From Streptomyces sp. AM 2-1-1 (lineage in GTDB: Bacteria; Actinomycetota; Actinomycetes; Streptomycetales; Streptomycetaceae): a stretch of 64,000 bases of DNA. Shown piece after piece: positions 39,242-48,218 of the stretch. The notes under the pieces were generated by a model, which saw nothing but the letters and a program-made list of their open reading frames with translations, was not told the origin of the DNA and made no database searches. Both the position numbers and the translations under genes were made by a program. The stretch covers positions 4,854,501 through 4,918,500 of the forward strand of contig NZ_CP119147.1 in the NCBI RefSeq assembly GCF_029167645.1, in the 5' to 3' direction. The stretch's first letter is position 1, and each line of letters starts with the position of its first letter.

Positions 39242-40741
39242 GTGTCTGTGCAGCACATAGCCCAAGCCCGTACCACAGCAGTCGTGCTCGCCGGGGGTAC
39301 CGGTCAGCGCGTGGGACTGTCCATCCCCAAGCAACTGCTGAAGATCGCAGGCAAGGCTGTCATCGAGCACACCCTGTCGATCTTCCAGCAGTCCGACTCG
39401 ATCGACGACATCATCGTGCTGATGGCCCCCGGCTACGTCGCCGACGTCGAGAAGATCGTCACGAAGGCCGGCCTGACCAAGGTGGTCAAGGTCATCGAGG
39501 GCGGGACGACGCGCAACGAGACCACCGAGCGGGCGATCTCCGTGCTCGGCGAGGGCCTGGCGGAGGGCGAGGACCGCAACGTCCTCTTCCACGACGCCGT
39601 GCGCCCCCTGCTGTCGCAGCGCGTCATCACGGACTGCGTGGACGCCCTCGGACGCTACGACGCGGTCGACGTCGCCATCCCGTCCGCGGACACGATCATC
39701 GTGACCCGTACGCACGGCGGCGACGGCGAGTTCATCACCGAGGTCCCCGACCGTTCCCGCCTGCGCCGGGGCCAGACGCCGCAGGGGTTCAAGCTCTCCA
39801 CCATCCGCCGGGCGTACGAGGTCGCCGCGGGCGACCCCAACTTCCAGGCCACCGACGACTGCTCGGTGGTCCTGAAGTACCTGCCCGACGTACCGATCTA
39901 CGTCGTCGCGGGCGACGAGTACAACATGAAGGTGACGCAGCCGGTCGACGTCTTCATCACGGACAAGCTCTTCCAGCTGGCCTCCACGGCCGTGGTCTCG
40001 GCCGCCGACGACGCCGCCTACCGGGAGGCGCTGGCCGGGAAGACCATGGTCGTCTTCGGCGGCTCGTACGGGATCGGCGCGGACATCGCCGCCCTCGCCG
40101 AGTCGTTCGGCGCCAAGGTCTACGCCCTCGGCCGCTCCACCACCGGTACGCACGTGGAGAACCCGGAGCACATCGACGACGCGCTCTCCACGGCCTACTC
40201 GGAGACCGGCCGGGTCGACTACGTCGTCAACACCGCGGGAGTGCTGCGGATCGGCAAGCTGGCGGAGACGGACACCGCGACGATCCAGGAAGCGCTGAAC
40301 GTCAACTACCTCGCGCCGGTCCAGATCGCCCGCGCCTCGCACAAGTTCCTCGCCGAGTCCAAGGGTCAGCTGCTCCTCTACACCTCCAGCAGCTACACCC
40401 GCGGCCGGGCCGAGTACAGCCTCTACTCCTCGACCAAGGCCGCCATGGTCAACCTCACCCAGGCGCTCTCGGACGAGTGGGCCGCCGACGGGGTGCGGGT
40501 GAACTGTGTGAACCCGGAGCGCACCGCCACGCCGATGCGTACCAAGGCCTTCGGCGACGAGCCCGCCGGTTCGCTGCTCTCCTCCGAGGCGGTCGCCCGC
40601 ACCTCGCTCGACGTCCTGCTCTCCGAGATGACCGGCCACGTCATCGACGTCCGGCAGCAGGACCCGACCCGGGGCGCCTCCCAGGCGTCCGGCTTCGAGC
40701 AGGCGCTGGCCGCCGTCCTGGACCGACAGGCCGATGTGTAA
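39242..40741 (+). CDS. Bifunctional cytidylyltransferase-SDR fusion (probable CDP-ribitol synthase)
   Basis: The 499-residue protein joins an IspD/TarI-type cytidylyltransferase (about 10-240; VLAGGTGQRVGLSIPKQ, then FHDAVRPL) to a short-chain dehydrogenase (about 255-490; GGSYGIG nucleotide loop, NTAG, YSSTK catalytic motif). This order matches Bcs1/Acs1 of Haemophilus, which reduces ribulose 5-phosphate to ribitol 5-phosphate and makes CDP-ribitol. A ribitol product is inferred from that match and from the neighbouring TagF-like and TarS-like genes. The protein is cytoplasmic. GTG 39242 follows an AAGGTAGG site that sits in an inverted repeat. Confidence 0.85.
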   Translation: MSVQHIAQARTTAVVLAGGTGQRVGLSIPKQLLKIAGKAVIEHTLSIFQQSDSIDDIIVLMAPGYVADVEKIVTKAGLTKVVKVIEGGTTRNETTERAISVLGEGLAEGEDRNVLFHDAVRPLLSQRVITDCVDALGRYDAVDVAIPSADTIIVTRTHGGDGEFITEVPDRSRLRRGQTPQGFKLSTIRRAYEVAAGDPNFQATDDCSVVLKYLPDVPIYVVAGDEYNMKVTQPVDVFITDKLFQLASTAVVSAADDAAYREALAGKTMVVFGGSYGIGADIAALAESFGAKVYALGRSTTGTHVENPEHIDDALSTAYSETGRVDYVVNTAGVLRIGKLAETDTATIQEALNVNYLAPVQIARASHKFLAESKGQLLLYTSSSYTRGRAEYSLYSSTKAAMVNLTQALSDEWAADGVRVNCVNPERTATPMRTKAFGDEPAGSLLSSEAVARTSLDVLLSEMTGHVIDVRQQDPTRGASQASGFEQALAAVLDRQADV

Positions 40742-40760
40742 TACTGCTTGACAATCCACC

Positions 40761-40808
40761 ATTCGGACCCCTGTTGTTCACCTCCGCGTGAACGGCAGGG
40801 GTCCGAAT
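40761..40808 (+). terminator. Long hairpin between the CDP-ribitol synthase and polymerase genes
   Basis: A 13-bp stem (40761-40773 with 40796-40808) continues through two G-T pairs into a 6-bp inner stem GTTCAC/GTGAAC with a 6-base loop: about 21 bp in all. It is a terminator or attenuator after the first gene of the locus. Confidence 0.85.
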
Positions 40809-40810
40809 TC

Positions 40811-40849
40811 GTGAAGGATTTTCTTCACAATCCACTCGCAAGGTATATG
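40811..40849 (+). promoter_or_regulatory. Candidate promoter and operator of the polymerase gene
   Basis: TTCTTC (40821-40826) and TATATG (40844-40849) are 17 bases apart in a locally AT-rich stretch. The -35 part overlaps an inverted repeat GTGAAG-N6-CTTCAC (40811-40828), a possible regulator site. Confidence 0.4.
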
Positions 40850-40874
40850 TCGGAACCCTCGGGAGCGGTACTTC

Positions 40875-42920
40875 GTGTTTTCGAAAGCCATTCGCGTGGC
40901 GAGAGTGGGCAGCGGGTCCGAACTGGCCGCCGCGCTCTTCCTGGCCCTGGGATTCCCGTGCGTCATGCTCGCGGCGATACTCCCCAATTTCTGGTTCTTC
41001 GCCGCAGCGGTCCTCGCCACTTATGTGGCCGACCGCTATTTGCATTACTGCGGCAGTTATCTCGTCAATCGCCTCGCCGCCGTCCGGGCCGGCCTGTCGA
41101 TCCGATTCCTCGTCCGCGAACTGCTGCTGATTCTTCTGCTGGCGCGCATGGGATTCGGCGAGGAGACGCTCTTTTACACGACGGTCGCCTGTCTCCTGGT
41201 TTTCTACGGCCTGCAGGCTCCGCAGAGCGCGATGGTCACCCTCATCCGGCTGCGCCGGAAGCTGCCGGTGGTCACCCGCAACATCGACCTCGGCCCCGTC
41301 GGCATAGGGGACGCCCCGCCGCGGCTGCTGATGAGCCGCCCCGCCGAGAAGATGCTCCACCTCGACGTCTTCGCCATGGTGGGCGTGCTGATCGCGATCA
41401 GGAGCGACGTCGAGGAGTTCGCCTACGCGGGCCTCGGGCTGACGCTGTTCCTCGCCGGGCTCTACATCCTGGCGCTGCTCCCGTACGTGCGGCCCAGCCG
41501 CCTCGTACCCCCGGAGGCGAAGGTCCTGGCGGCCGTCGACGGGTGGCTGCAGCAGTACAAGCCGACCGTCGTCCTCTACTTCTCCGGTTCGAAGGACTCG
41601 GCCTACCAGGTCAACATGTGGCTGGAGACCATGGGCCGGCTGGACGGCCGTCCGCTGATCCTCCTGCGCGAGCGGGCCATCGTCCCGCAGCTCGCCGGCA
41701 CCTCCGTCCCGGTCCTCTGCGTGCCGGGCGGCGTGCACCTGATGAACATGGACCTCTCCACGGTGCGCGTCGCGCTCTACGCGGCGAACGTCGGCAAGAA
41801 CATCCACATGCTGCGGGTGCCGACCATCAAGCACGTCTTCATCGGGCACGGCGACAGCGACAAGCTGGCCAGCGTCAACCCGTACAGCAAGGCGTACGAC
41901 GAGGTGTGGACCGCCGGCCGGGCCGGCCGCGACCGCTACGCGCTGGCCGACGTCGGCGTCCGTGACGAGGACATCGTGGAGGTGGGACGGCCGCAGCTGG
42001 CCACCATCACCCCGTGGACCGGTACGCCGAAGAACCCGGTTCCGACCGTGCTGTACGCGCCCACCTGGGAGGGCTGGGACGACAACCCGGGCAACACCTC
42101 GCTGCTGCTCGCGGGCGAGAACATCGTCCGGCGCCTGCTGGAGTCCGAGCAGCCCGTACGGGTGCTCTACAAGCCGCACCCGTTCACCGGCACCCGCAGC
42201 CGCAAGGCCGCCGAGGCGCACCTGCGGATCACCGCGATGATCGAGGAGGCGGCCGCCCGCCGCCTCACCGACGCGCGCTGGGCGAAGGAGAGCGCGGCGC
42301 TCCAGGGCGAGCAGGCCGAGGCGCGTGCCGACCTGGCCCGCATCGAGGCACGCCTGGCCGAGCTGGCCGGCGGCGCGGGCGAGACGGCCCGGGACGAGGC
42401 GGAGCTCTCGCGCAACTCGCTCGCCGATCCGGCGCGCGAGGCGGAGACCGCGAAGCTGCGGGACGAGTGGAACGCCGCCTACTGGCGCTCCCGGGGCTGG
42501 TGGCAGCACCAGGTCATCTCCGGCTCGACGATGCGCCTGTACGACTGCTTCAACGAGTCGGACGCCATGGTGTCCGACATCTCCAGCGTGGTCTCGGACT
42601 TCATCGCCAGCGGCAAGCCGTACGCGGTCACCGACTCGGCGGAGCTCGGCGAGGAGGAGTTCAAGCGGCAGAACACCGCCGTCCGGGCCGCCGTGATCCT
42701 CTCCAACGACGCGAGTGAGCTGGACCGCCTGCTCGCGGCCGTCACCGACCCGGCGCGGGACGACCTCGCCGAGGGCCGGCGGGAGCTCAAGGAGTACCTC
42801 CTCGGGCCCGACGAGCCGTCCTCACTCTCCCGGTTCGACCGCGCCGTCCACGCGCTGGCCGCCCGGGCGGAGGCGCGCAACCTGCGCACCGCGCATCTCA
42901 ACGAGCCCGTGGGTGGCTGA
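40875..42920 (+). CDS. Membrane-anchored CDP-polyol phosphotransferase (TagF/TarL-like polymerase)
   Basis: The protein (681 residues) has an N-terminal membrane region with about five or six helices (1-210), then a glycerophosphotransferase-type GT-B domain (about 225-640). Family motifs include HVFIGHGDSDK (acceptor-site His), VLYAPTWEGWDDNPG, VLYKPHPFTG and, near the end, SDAMVSDISSVVSDFIASG. A coiled coil of roughly 80 residues (about 475-550) is inserted in the second half. It should transfer polyol-phosphate units from the CDP donor to a lipid-linked acceptor at the inner face of the membrane. Normal TagF/TarL proteins are peripheral, so the membrane fusion is unusual. The 5' part is less GC-rich than its surroundings. 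Confidence 0.88.
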   Translation: MFSKAIRVARVGSGSELAAALFLALGFPCVMLAAILPNFWFFAAAVLATYVADRYLHYCGSYLVNRLAAVRAGLSIRFLVRELLLILLLARMGFGEETLFYTTVACLLVFYGLQAPQSAMVTLIRLRRKLPVVTRNIDLGPVGIGDAPPRLLMSRPAEKMLHLDVFAMVGVLIAIRSDVEEFAYAGLGLTLFLAGLYILALLPYVRPSRLVPPEAKVLAAVDGWLQQYKPTVVLYFSGSKDSAYQVNMWLETMGRLDGRPLILLRERAIVPQLAGTSVPVLCVPGGVHLMNMDLSTVRVALYAANVGKNIHMLRVPTIKHVFIGHGDSDKLASVNPYSKAYDEVWTAGRAGRDRYALADVGVRDEDIVEVGRPQLATITPWTGTPKNPVPTVLYAPTWEGWDDNPGNTSLLLAGENIVRRLLESEQPVRVLYKPHPFTGTRSRKAAEAHLRITAMIEEAAARRLTDARWAKESAALQGEQAEARADLARIEARLAELAGGAGETARDEAELSRNSLADPAREAETAKLRDEWNAAYWRSRGWWQHQVISGSTMRLYDCFNESDAMVSDISSVVSDFIASGKPYAVTDSAELGEEEFKRQNTAVRAAVILSNDASELDRLLAAVTDPARDDLAEGRRELKEYLLGPDEPSSLSRFDRAVHALAARAEARNLRTAHLNEPVGG

Positions 42921-42961
42921 ACTTCCCATCAGGCCCGTCCTTGGCTGAAACACAGCAGTCC

Positions 42962-43001
42962 ATGGCCCGTTCTCGCTCATGAAAGAACGAGAACGGGCCA
43001 T
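42962..43001 (+). terminator. Terminator of the polymerase gene
   Basis: A perfect 14-bp stem ATGGCCCGTTCTCG/CGAGAACGGGCCAT with a 12-base loop, 42 bases after the stop. Confidence 0.88.
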
Positions 43002-43074
43002 TGTGATGCGTCTCACTTATCGCACTTGACTCAGCAACGCAACTAAGTCTGTGTGTCCGCTGTCATGTGTATTT

Positions 43075-44307
43075 GTGAACGAAACTCTAATTCCGGACGT
43101 CAGCGTGATCATCGGCGCTTATGAAGCGATGCCCTACCTCACCCGGTGCCTCCAGTCCGTGGAGGCACAGACCCTTCCCGCCGACCGCTTCGAACTCATC
43201 GCGGTCGACGACGGTTCGAAGGACGGTACCGGCGCCTACCTGGACGAGTTCGCCGCACGCACCAACATCCCCACCACCGTGATCCACCAGGCCAACTCGG
43301 GCGGCCCGAGCGGCCCGCGCAACGTGGGCCTCGCCCGCGCGCGCGGCCGGTTCGTCTTCTTCCTCGACGCCGACGACTTCCTCGGCTTCGAAGCGCTCGA
43401 ACGCATGGTCGCCCTCGCCGACAAGGCCGGCACCGACGTGGTGCTCGGCAAGATGGTGGGGGTCAACCGGGGCGCCGCCGGGTCCATGTGGGGGCGCCAC
43501 GACGAGGAGCGCGTCGACCTCTACTCCTCCCGCGTCATCTACACCCTCAGCGCCCAGAAGCTCTTCCGCCGCGACCTGCTGGTCCGGCACGGGATCACCT
43601 TCGACGAGACGATGAGCACCGGGGAGGACTCCCTCTTCACCATGGAGGCGTACCTCAGGGGCGCCGGCGTCTCCGTCGTCTCCGAATACGTCTGCTACTA
43701 CCTCGTGGGACGCGACGACGGCCTGCACGTCACCCGTTCCGGGGGTTACGAGCCCCGGTTCGCCGCACTGAAGGCGATGGTGGAGCTGATCGCCGGGCTG
43801 GTGCCCGCGGGCCCGGAGCGCGACTACCTGATGGCGCGCCCGTTCACCGTGGGACTGATCCAGCAGTTCGGACCGGCGATCCTCAAGGAGAGCGAGGAGG
43901 TCCGCGCCCACAAGCTGGAACTGGCCGCCCCGATCACCGCGTACTGGACCCCGGGCGTCGCGAAGCTGATCAAGGTGAACGAACGCCTCCGGCTCGAATG
44001 CGTGGCCCGCGGCCGCCTGGACCTGCTCGCCGACGTCCACCGGTACCTCGCGGCCCGGCACACGCCGAAGGTCGTCCGGGCGGACCGGGGGGACGCCGCC
44101 TACCTCGCGTACCCGCACTTCCGCAAGCCCGAGGCGGGCCTGCCGGACGAGGTGTTCGAGATGACGGTGCCGGAATGGTCCACCAGCAAGCGGCTGCAGG
44201 CGCCCCCGCGGCCGAAGCCGGGTCAGGGCAAGCCCGCCCCCACGCTGGCGCACCGGGTGGTCCGCCGGGTCCGCCGCGACATGAGGCGCTGGAAGTCCTC
44301 CGTGTGA
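43075..44307 (+). CDS. Family 2 glycosyltransferase, TarS/TarP-like
   Basis: This GT-A enzyme of about 410 residues starts DVSVIIGAYEAMPYLTRCLQ and carries VDDGSKDGTG, the DADD metal motif, NSGGPSGPRN and TGEDSLF. NSGGPSGPRN and VIYTLSAQKLFRRDLL closely recall staphylococcal TarS, which puts N-acetylglucosamine on poly(ribitol phosphate). It lacks the long C-terminal domain of the second copy at 48.2 kb and ends in a basic tail. The start is uncertain: GTG 43051 and GTG 43075 are in frame and neither has a ribosome site. It probably decorates or extends the wall polymer. Confidence 0.87.
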   Translation: MNETLIPDVSVIIGAYEAMPYLTRCLQSVEAQTLPADRFELIAVDDGSKDGTGAYLDEFAARTNIPTTVIHQANSGGPSGPRNVGLARARGRFVFFLDADDFLGFEALERMVALADKAGTDVVLGKMVGVNRGAAGSMWGRHDEERVDLYSSRVIYTLSAQKLFRRDLLVRHGITFDETMSTGEDSLFTMEAYLRGAGVSVVSEYVCYYLVGRDDGLHVTRSGGYEPRFAALKAMVELIAGLVPAGPERDYLMARPFTVGLIQQFGPAILKESEEVRAHKLELAAPITAYWTPGVAKLIKVNERLRLECVARGRLDLLADVHRYLAARHTPKVVRADRGDAAYLAYPHFRKPEAGLPDEVFEMTVPEWSTSKRLQAPPRPKPGQGKPAPTLAHRVVRRVRRDMRRWKSSV

Positions 44308-44486
44308 TCTCCCGCGGGCCGCGGGCCGGTGCCCGGGGCCGAACGGCGGGGGACGGGCGGGGGACGGGTTGCTCTCCGGGAAACCGCAGGCGAACTCGAA
44401 GTAATATCCCATGGAATGAAAGCGGCCTCGGAAACGCCTGCCATCCGGTTTCCGGCCACCGACCACGCAGCTTGGGGACAGCACAC

Positions 44487-45557
44487 GTGAAGGCACTCGT
44501 ACTCTCCGGCGGGGCGGGCACCCGCCTGCGCCCGATCACCCACACGTCCGCGAAGCAACTGGTACCGGTCGCCAACAAGCCGGTGCTCTTCTACGGGCTC
44601 GAAGCGATCGCCGACGCGGGCATCACCGAGGTCGGCATCATCGTGGGCGACACCGCCGCCGAGATCCGGGAAGCGGTCGGGGACGGCTCGGCACTCGGCA
44701 TCAAGGCCACCTACATCCCGCAGGACGCGCCGCTCGGCCTGGCGCACGCGGTACTCATCGCGCGCGACTTCCTGGGCGACGACGACTTCGTGATGTACCT
44801 CGGCGACAACTTCATCGTCGGCGGCATCACCGGCCTGGTCGAGGGATTCCGCGACGACCGCCCCGACGCGCAGATCCTGCTGACCCGGGTCCCGAACCCG
44901 ACCTCCTTCGGCGTCGCCGAACTGGACGCCCAGGGACGCGTCGTCGCCCTGGAGGAGAAGCCGAAGGAGCCGAAGAGCGACCTCGCCCTCGTCGGCGTCT
45001 ACCTCTTCACCCCGGCGATCCACGAGGCGGTCCGCTCGATCGAGCCGTCCTGGCGCGGCGAGCTGGAGATCACCCACGCCATCCAGTGGCTGATCGACCA
45101 GGAGCGCAACGTCCGCTCGACCACCATCTCCGGCTACTGGAAGGACACCGGCAACGTCACCGACATGCTGGAGGTCAACCGGTCCGTCCTGGAGACCGTC
45201 GAGCCGACCGTGGAAGGCGCGGAGGTGGACGAGCACAGCGAGATCATCGGCCGCGTGCGGATCGAGCCCGGCGCCAAGGTCACCGGCAGCCGCATCGTCG
45301 GGCCCGCGATCATCGGAGCCGGCTCCGTGATCAGCGACGCGTACGTCGGTCCCTTCACCTCGGTCTCCGAGGGCTGCCGGATCGAGGACAGCGAGATCGA
45401 GTACTCCATCGTGCTCCGGGGTGCCTCCATCACCGGTGTCCGCCGCGTGGAGGCGTCGCTCATCGGCCGCGACGTCGAGGTCACCCCGGCGCCCCGCAAC
45501 CCCTCAGCCCACCGACTCGTCCTCGGCGACCACAGCAAGGTGCAGATCTCCTCATGA
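44487..45557 (+). CDS. rmlA: Glucose-1-phosphate thymidylyltransferase (long form)
   Basis: The frame is open far upstream, but GTG 44487 with a GGGGA site gives the exact family start VKALVLSGGAGTRLRPIT. The protein has 356 residues: a nucleotidyltransferase domain (1-235; PQDAPLGLAHAV, YLGDN) plus a left-handed beta-helix C terminus (about 245-350), the StrD-like long form common in actinobacteria. It makes dTDP-glucose, the first step to dTDP-L-rhamnose. It overlaps rmlB by four bases (ATGA), forming a rmlA-rmlB-rmlD operon. Confidence 0.94.
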   Translation: MKALVLSGGAGTRLRPITHTSAKQLVPVANKPVLFYGLEAIADAGITEVGIIVGDTAAEIREAVGDGSALGIKATYIPQDAPLGLAHAVLIARDFLGDDDFVMYLGDNFIVGGITGLVEGFRDDRPDAQILLTRVPNPTSFGVAELDAQGRVVALEEKPKEPKSDLALVGVYLFTPAIHEAVRSIEPSWRGELEITHAIQWLIDQERNVRSTTISGYWKDTGNVTDMLEVNRSVLETVEPTVEGAEVDEHSEIIGRVRIEPGAKVTGSRIVGPAIIGAGSVISDAYVGPFTSVSEGCRIEDSEIEYSIVLRGASITGVRRVEASLIGRDVEVTPAPRNPSAHRLVLGDHSKVQISS

Positions 45558-46540
45558 CCACCCACATCCTGGTGACCGGCGGAGCCGGCTTCATCGGCTC
45601 GCACTACGTCCGTACCGTCCTCGGCCCCCAGGGCCCCGGCGACATCGCCGTCACGGTGCTGGACAAGCTCACCTACGCGGGCAACCCCGCCAACCTCGAC
45701 GAGGTCCGCGACCACCCGGGCTTCTCCTTCGTGCAGGGGGACATCTGCGACGCCGAGCTCGTCGGCAAGCTGATGGCCGACCACGACCAGGTGGTGCACT
45801 TCGCCGCCGAGTCGCACGTCGACCGCTCCATCGACGGGGGCGCCGAGTTCGTCCGTACGAACGTCGTGGGCACCCACACCCTGATCCACGCCGCGCACCT
45901 GGCCGGGATCAAGACCTTCGTGCACATCTCCACCGACGAGGTCTACGGCTCGATCGACGAGGGCTCCTGGCCCGAGACGCACCCGCTGGAGCCCAACTCG
46001 CCCTACTCCTCGGCGAAGGCGTCCAGCGACCTCATCGCGCTCTCGTACCACCGCACCCACGGGCTCGACGTGCGGGTGACCCGCTGCTCCAACAACTACG
46101 GGCACCACCACTTCCCCGAGAAGGTCATCCCGCTCTTCGTCACCAACCTGCTCGACGGCAAGACCGTCCCGCTCTACGGGGACGGCGCCAACGTCCGCGA
46201 CTGGCTGCACATCGACGACCACGTCCAGGGCATCGAGCTGGTCCGCACCAAGGGCCGCGCCGGCGAGGTCTACAACATCGGCGGTGGCACCGAGCTCTCC
46301 AACAAGGAGCTCACCGGCCTGCTGCTGGAAGCCTGCGGCGCCGACTGGGAGACCAGCGTCACCTACGTCGAGGACCGCAAGGGCCACGACCGCCGCTACT
46401 CCGTGGACTGCGCCAAGATCCGCGAGGAGCTCGGCTACGTCCCGCGCAAGGACTTCAAGCAGGGCCTCGCCGAGACCGTGCAGTGGTACCGCGACAACCG
46501 CGCCTGGTGGGAGCCGCTGAAGGACCGGGCCGCCCTGTGA
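45554..46540 (+). CDS. rmlB: dTDP-glucose 4,6-dehydratase
   Basis: This 328-residue extended SDR enzyme has GGAGFIGSHY at the N terminus, the catalytic STDEVYG segment and YSSAK. It converts dTDP-glucose to dTDP-4-keto-6-deoxyglucose. The start ATG 45554 overlaps the rmlA stop, and its own stop overlaps the rmlD start (GTGA), so the three are translationally coupled. Confidence 0.96.
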   Translation: MTTHILVTGGAGFIGSHYVRTVLGPQGPGDIAVTVLDKLTYAGNPANLDEVRDHPGFSFVQGDICDAELVGKLMADHDQVVHFAAESHVDRSIDGGAEFVRTNVVGTHTLIHAAHLAGIKTFVHISTDEVYGSIDEGSWPETHPLEPNSPYSSAKASSDLIALSYHRTHGLDVRVTRCSNNYGHHHFPEKVIPLFVTNLLDGKTVPLYGDGANVRDWLHIDDHVQGIELVRTKGRAGEVYNIGGGTELSNKELTGLLLEACGADWETSVTYVEDRKGHDRRYSVDCAKIREELGYVPRKDFKQGLAETVQWYRDNRAWWEPLKDRAAL

Positions 46541-47421
46541 GCGCCGTCTGGCTGGTGACCGGGGCCGGCGGCATGCTCGGCCGGGACGTGCTGGCGAAGC
46601 TGGCCGCCGAGGGCGTCGTCGCGGTCGCCGCCGACCGCGCGGCGCTCGACGTCGCGGACCCGGAGGCCGTGCGCGCCGTCTTCGCGGAGCACCGCCCCGC
46701 GGTCGTCGTCAACTGCGCCGCCTGGACCGCCGTGGACGACGCGGAGAGCCAGGAGGAGGCCGCGCTGCGCGTCAACGGCACCGGCCCGCGGGTCCTCGCC
46801 GAGGCGTGCCGCGAACACGGCGCCGTCCTGCTCCAGGTCTCCACGGACTACGTCTTCGCCGGCGACGGTGACGAGCCGTACGCCGAGGACGCCCCCACGG
46901 CTCCGCGCAGCGCCTACGGCCGCACCAAGCTCGCGGGCGAGCGAGCGGTGCTGGAGACCCTGCCGGAGACCGGCTACGTGGTCCGTACGGCCTGGCTCTA
47001 CGGAGCGGGCGGCGGGAACTTCGTCCGCACGATGATCAAGCTGGAAGGCATCAAGGAGACGCTCGACGTCGTGGACGACCAGCGCGGGCAGCCGACGTGG
47101 ACCGTCGACCTGGCGGACCGTCTGGTGGCCCTCGGCAAGGGCGCGCTCGCGGGCACCGCCCCGGCCGGCGTCTACCACGGCACCAGCGGCGGCGGGACGA
47201 CCTGGTGCGGCTTCACCCGGGAGATCTTCCGGCTGCTGGGCGCGGACCCCGAGCGGGTCCGGCCGACCACCAGCGAGGCGTTCGTCCGGCCCGCTCCCCG
47301 CCCCGCGTACAGCGTGCTCGGCCACGACCGGTGGTCCGCCGCCGGGATCGAGCCGGTCCGCGACTGGCGCGAGGCACTGGCGGAGGCGTTCCCCGCCCTC
47401 GTCACCGCCGAGCGCGGCTGA
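46537..47421 (+). CDS. rmlD: dTDP-4-dehydrorhamnose reductase
   Basis: The protein (294 residues) carries the N-terminal GAGGMLGRDV nucleotide loop, CAAWTAVDDAE, STDYVFAGD and the YGRTK catalytic pair. It catalyses the last step to dTDP-L-rhamnose. The GTG start lies inside the rmlB stop region. The C-terminal half shows no irregularity. A short bidirectional terminator separates it from rmlC, which faces it on the other strand. Confidence 0.95.
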   Translation: MSAVWLVTGAGGMLGRDVLAKLAAEGVVAVAADRAALDVADPEAVRAVFAEHRPAVVVNCAAWTAVDDAESQEEAALRVNGTGPRVLAEACREHGAVLLQVSTDYVFAGDGDEPYAEDAPTAPRSAYGRTKLAGERAVLETLPETGYVVRTAWLYGAGGGNFVRTMIKLEGIKETLDVVDDQRGQPTWTVDLADRLVALGKGALAGTAPAGVYHGTSGGGTTWCGFTREIFRLLGADPERVRPTTSEAFVRPAPRPAYSVLGHDRWSAAGIEPVRDWREALAEAFPALVTAERG

Positions 47422-47466
47422 CCGCCCGGCCGTCCGCGAGGGCGTGCCGGGACCCGGGAACACCGA

Positions 47467-47495
47467 ACGCCCGGCCGGGATCACCGGCCGGGCGT
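47467..47495. terminator. Bidirectional terminator between rmlD and rmlC
   Basis: A perfect 12-bp stem ACGCCCGGCCGG/CCGGCCGGGCGT with the loop GATCA between converging genes. Confidence 0.88.
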
Positions 47496-47519
47496 CGTGG
47501 TGTGCGGGCTGCCGCCGGA

Positions 47520-48119
47520 TCAGCCCCGGGCGCGCAGCTGCGCGGCGTAGGCCTGGCACGCCTCGAACGAGGGCAGCAGACCCCGCGCCTCGGCCTCGGC
47601 CAGCGTGGGGGCGGCGGCGTCCTTGTCGGAGAGCAGCGGAGTGATGCCTTCGGGCCACTCGATGCCCAGCTCCGGGTCGAGCGGGTTGATGCCGTGCTCG
47701 CGGCCCGGGGCGTACCCCTCGGAGCAGAGGTACACCACGGTGGCGTCGTCGGTCAGGGCCATGAAGGCGTGACCGAGCCCCTCGGAGAGGTAGACCGCGT
47801 GGTGGTCGACGTCGTCGAGCCGTACGGCCTCCCACTGCTTGTACGTGGGGGAGCCGACCCGGATGTCCACGATCACGTCCAGCACCGCGCCGCGCACGCA
47901 CTTGACGTACTTGGCCTGGCTCGGCGGCACGTCGGCGAAGTGGATGCCGCGCAGGGTCCCCCGGCTCGACACCGAGCAGTTGGCCTGGGCGAGCCGGAGG
48001 CCGTGCCCGGCCGCCTCGGTGAAGTCGGCGGCCTGGAACCACTCGTGGAAGCTTCCCCGGCTGTCGGGGAAGAGCTTGGGCTCCTGCACCCACGCCCCGG
48101 CGATGTCGAGCTGCCGCAT
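47520..48119 (-). CDS. rmlC: dTDP-4-dehydrorhamnose 3,5-epimerase
   Basis: The start ATG at 48119 is chosen for its AGGA site ten bases upstream and for the natural N terminus MRQLDIAGAWVQEPKLFPD; the frame extends a further 19 codons upstream without support. The 199-residue cupin has the family motifs RGTLRGIHF with the catalytic His, VDIRVGSPT and GLGHAFMAL. It completes the rhamnose set but is transcribed opposite to rmlABD, perhaps with the TarS-like gene upstream of it. Confidence 0.94.
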   Translation of the reverse strand: MRQLDIAGAWVQEPKLFPDSRGSFHEWFQAADFTEAAGHGLRLAQANCSVSSRGTLRGIHFADVPPSQAKYVKCVRGAVLDVIVDIRVGSPTYKQWEAVRLDDVDHHAVYLSEGLGHAFMALTDDATVVYLCSEGYAPGREHGINPLDPELGIEWPEGITPLLSDKDAAAPTLAEAEARGLLPSFEACQAYAAQLRARG

Positions 48120-48218
48120 CTGATTCACGTTCCTGTTCTCTTCGCTTCTCGGGTTCTTCACGTTCTGGGCCCACACTCGGACCGGGCCGCCCGGTGGCGG
48201 ACGGCCGCGGACGGTGTG

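Noticed and set aside
43146..45557. A long open frame that appears to fuse an Arg-rich segment to RmlA
   Set aside because: The upstream part overlaps the glycosyltransferase gene in another frame; RmlA has its own GTG start and ribosome site at 44487.
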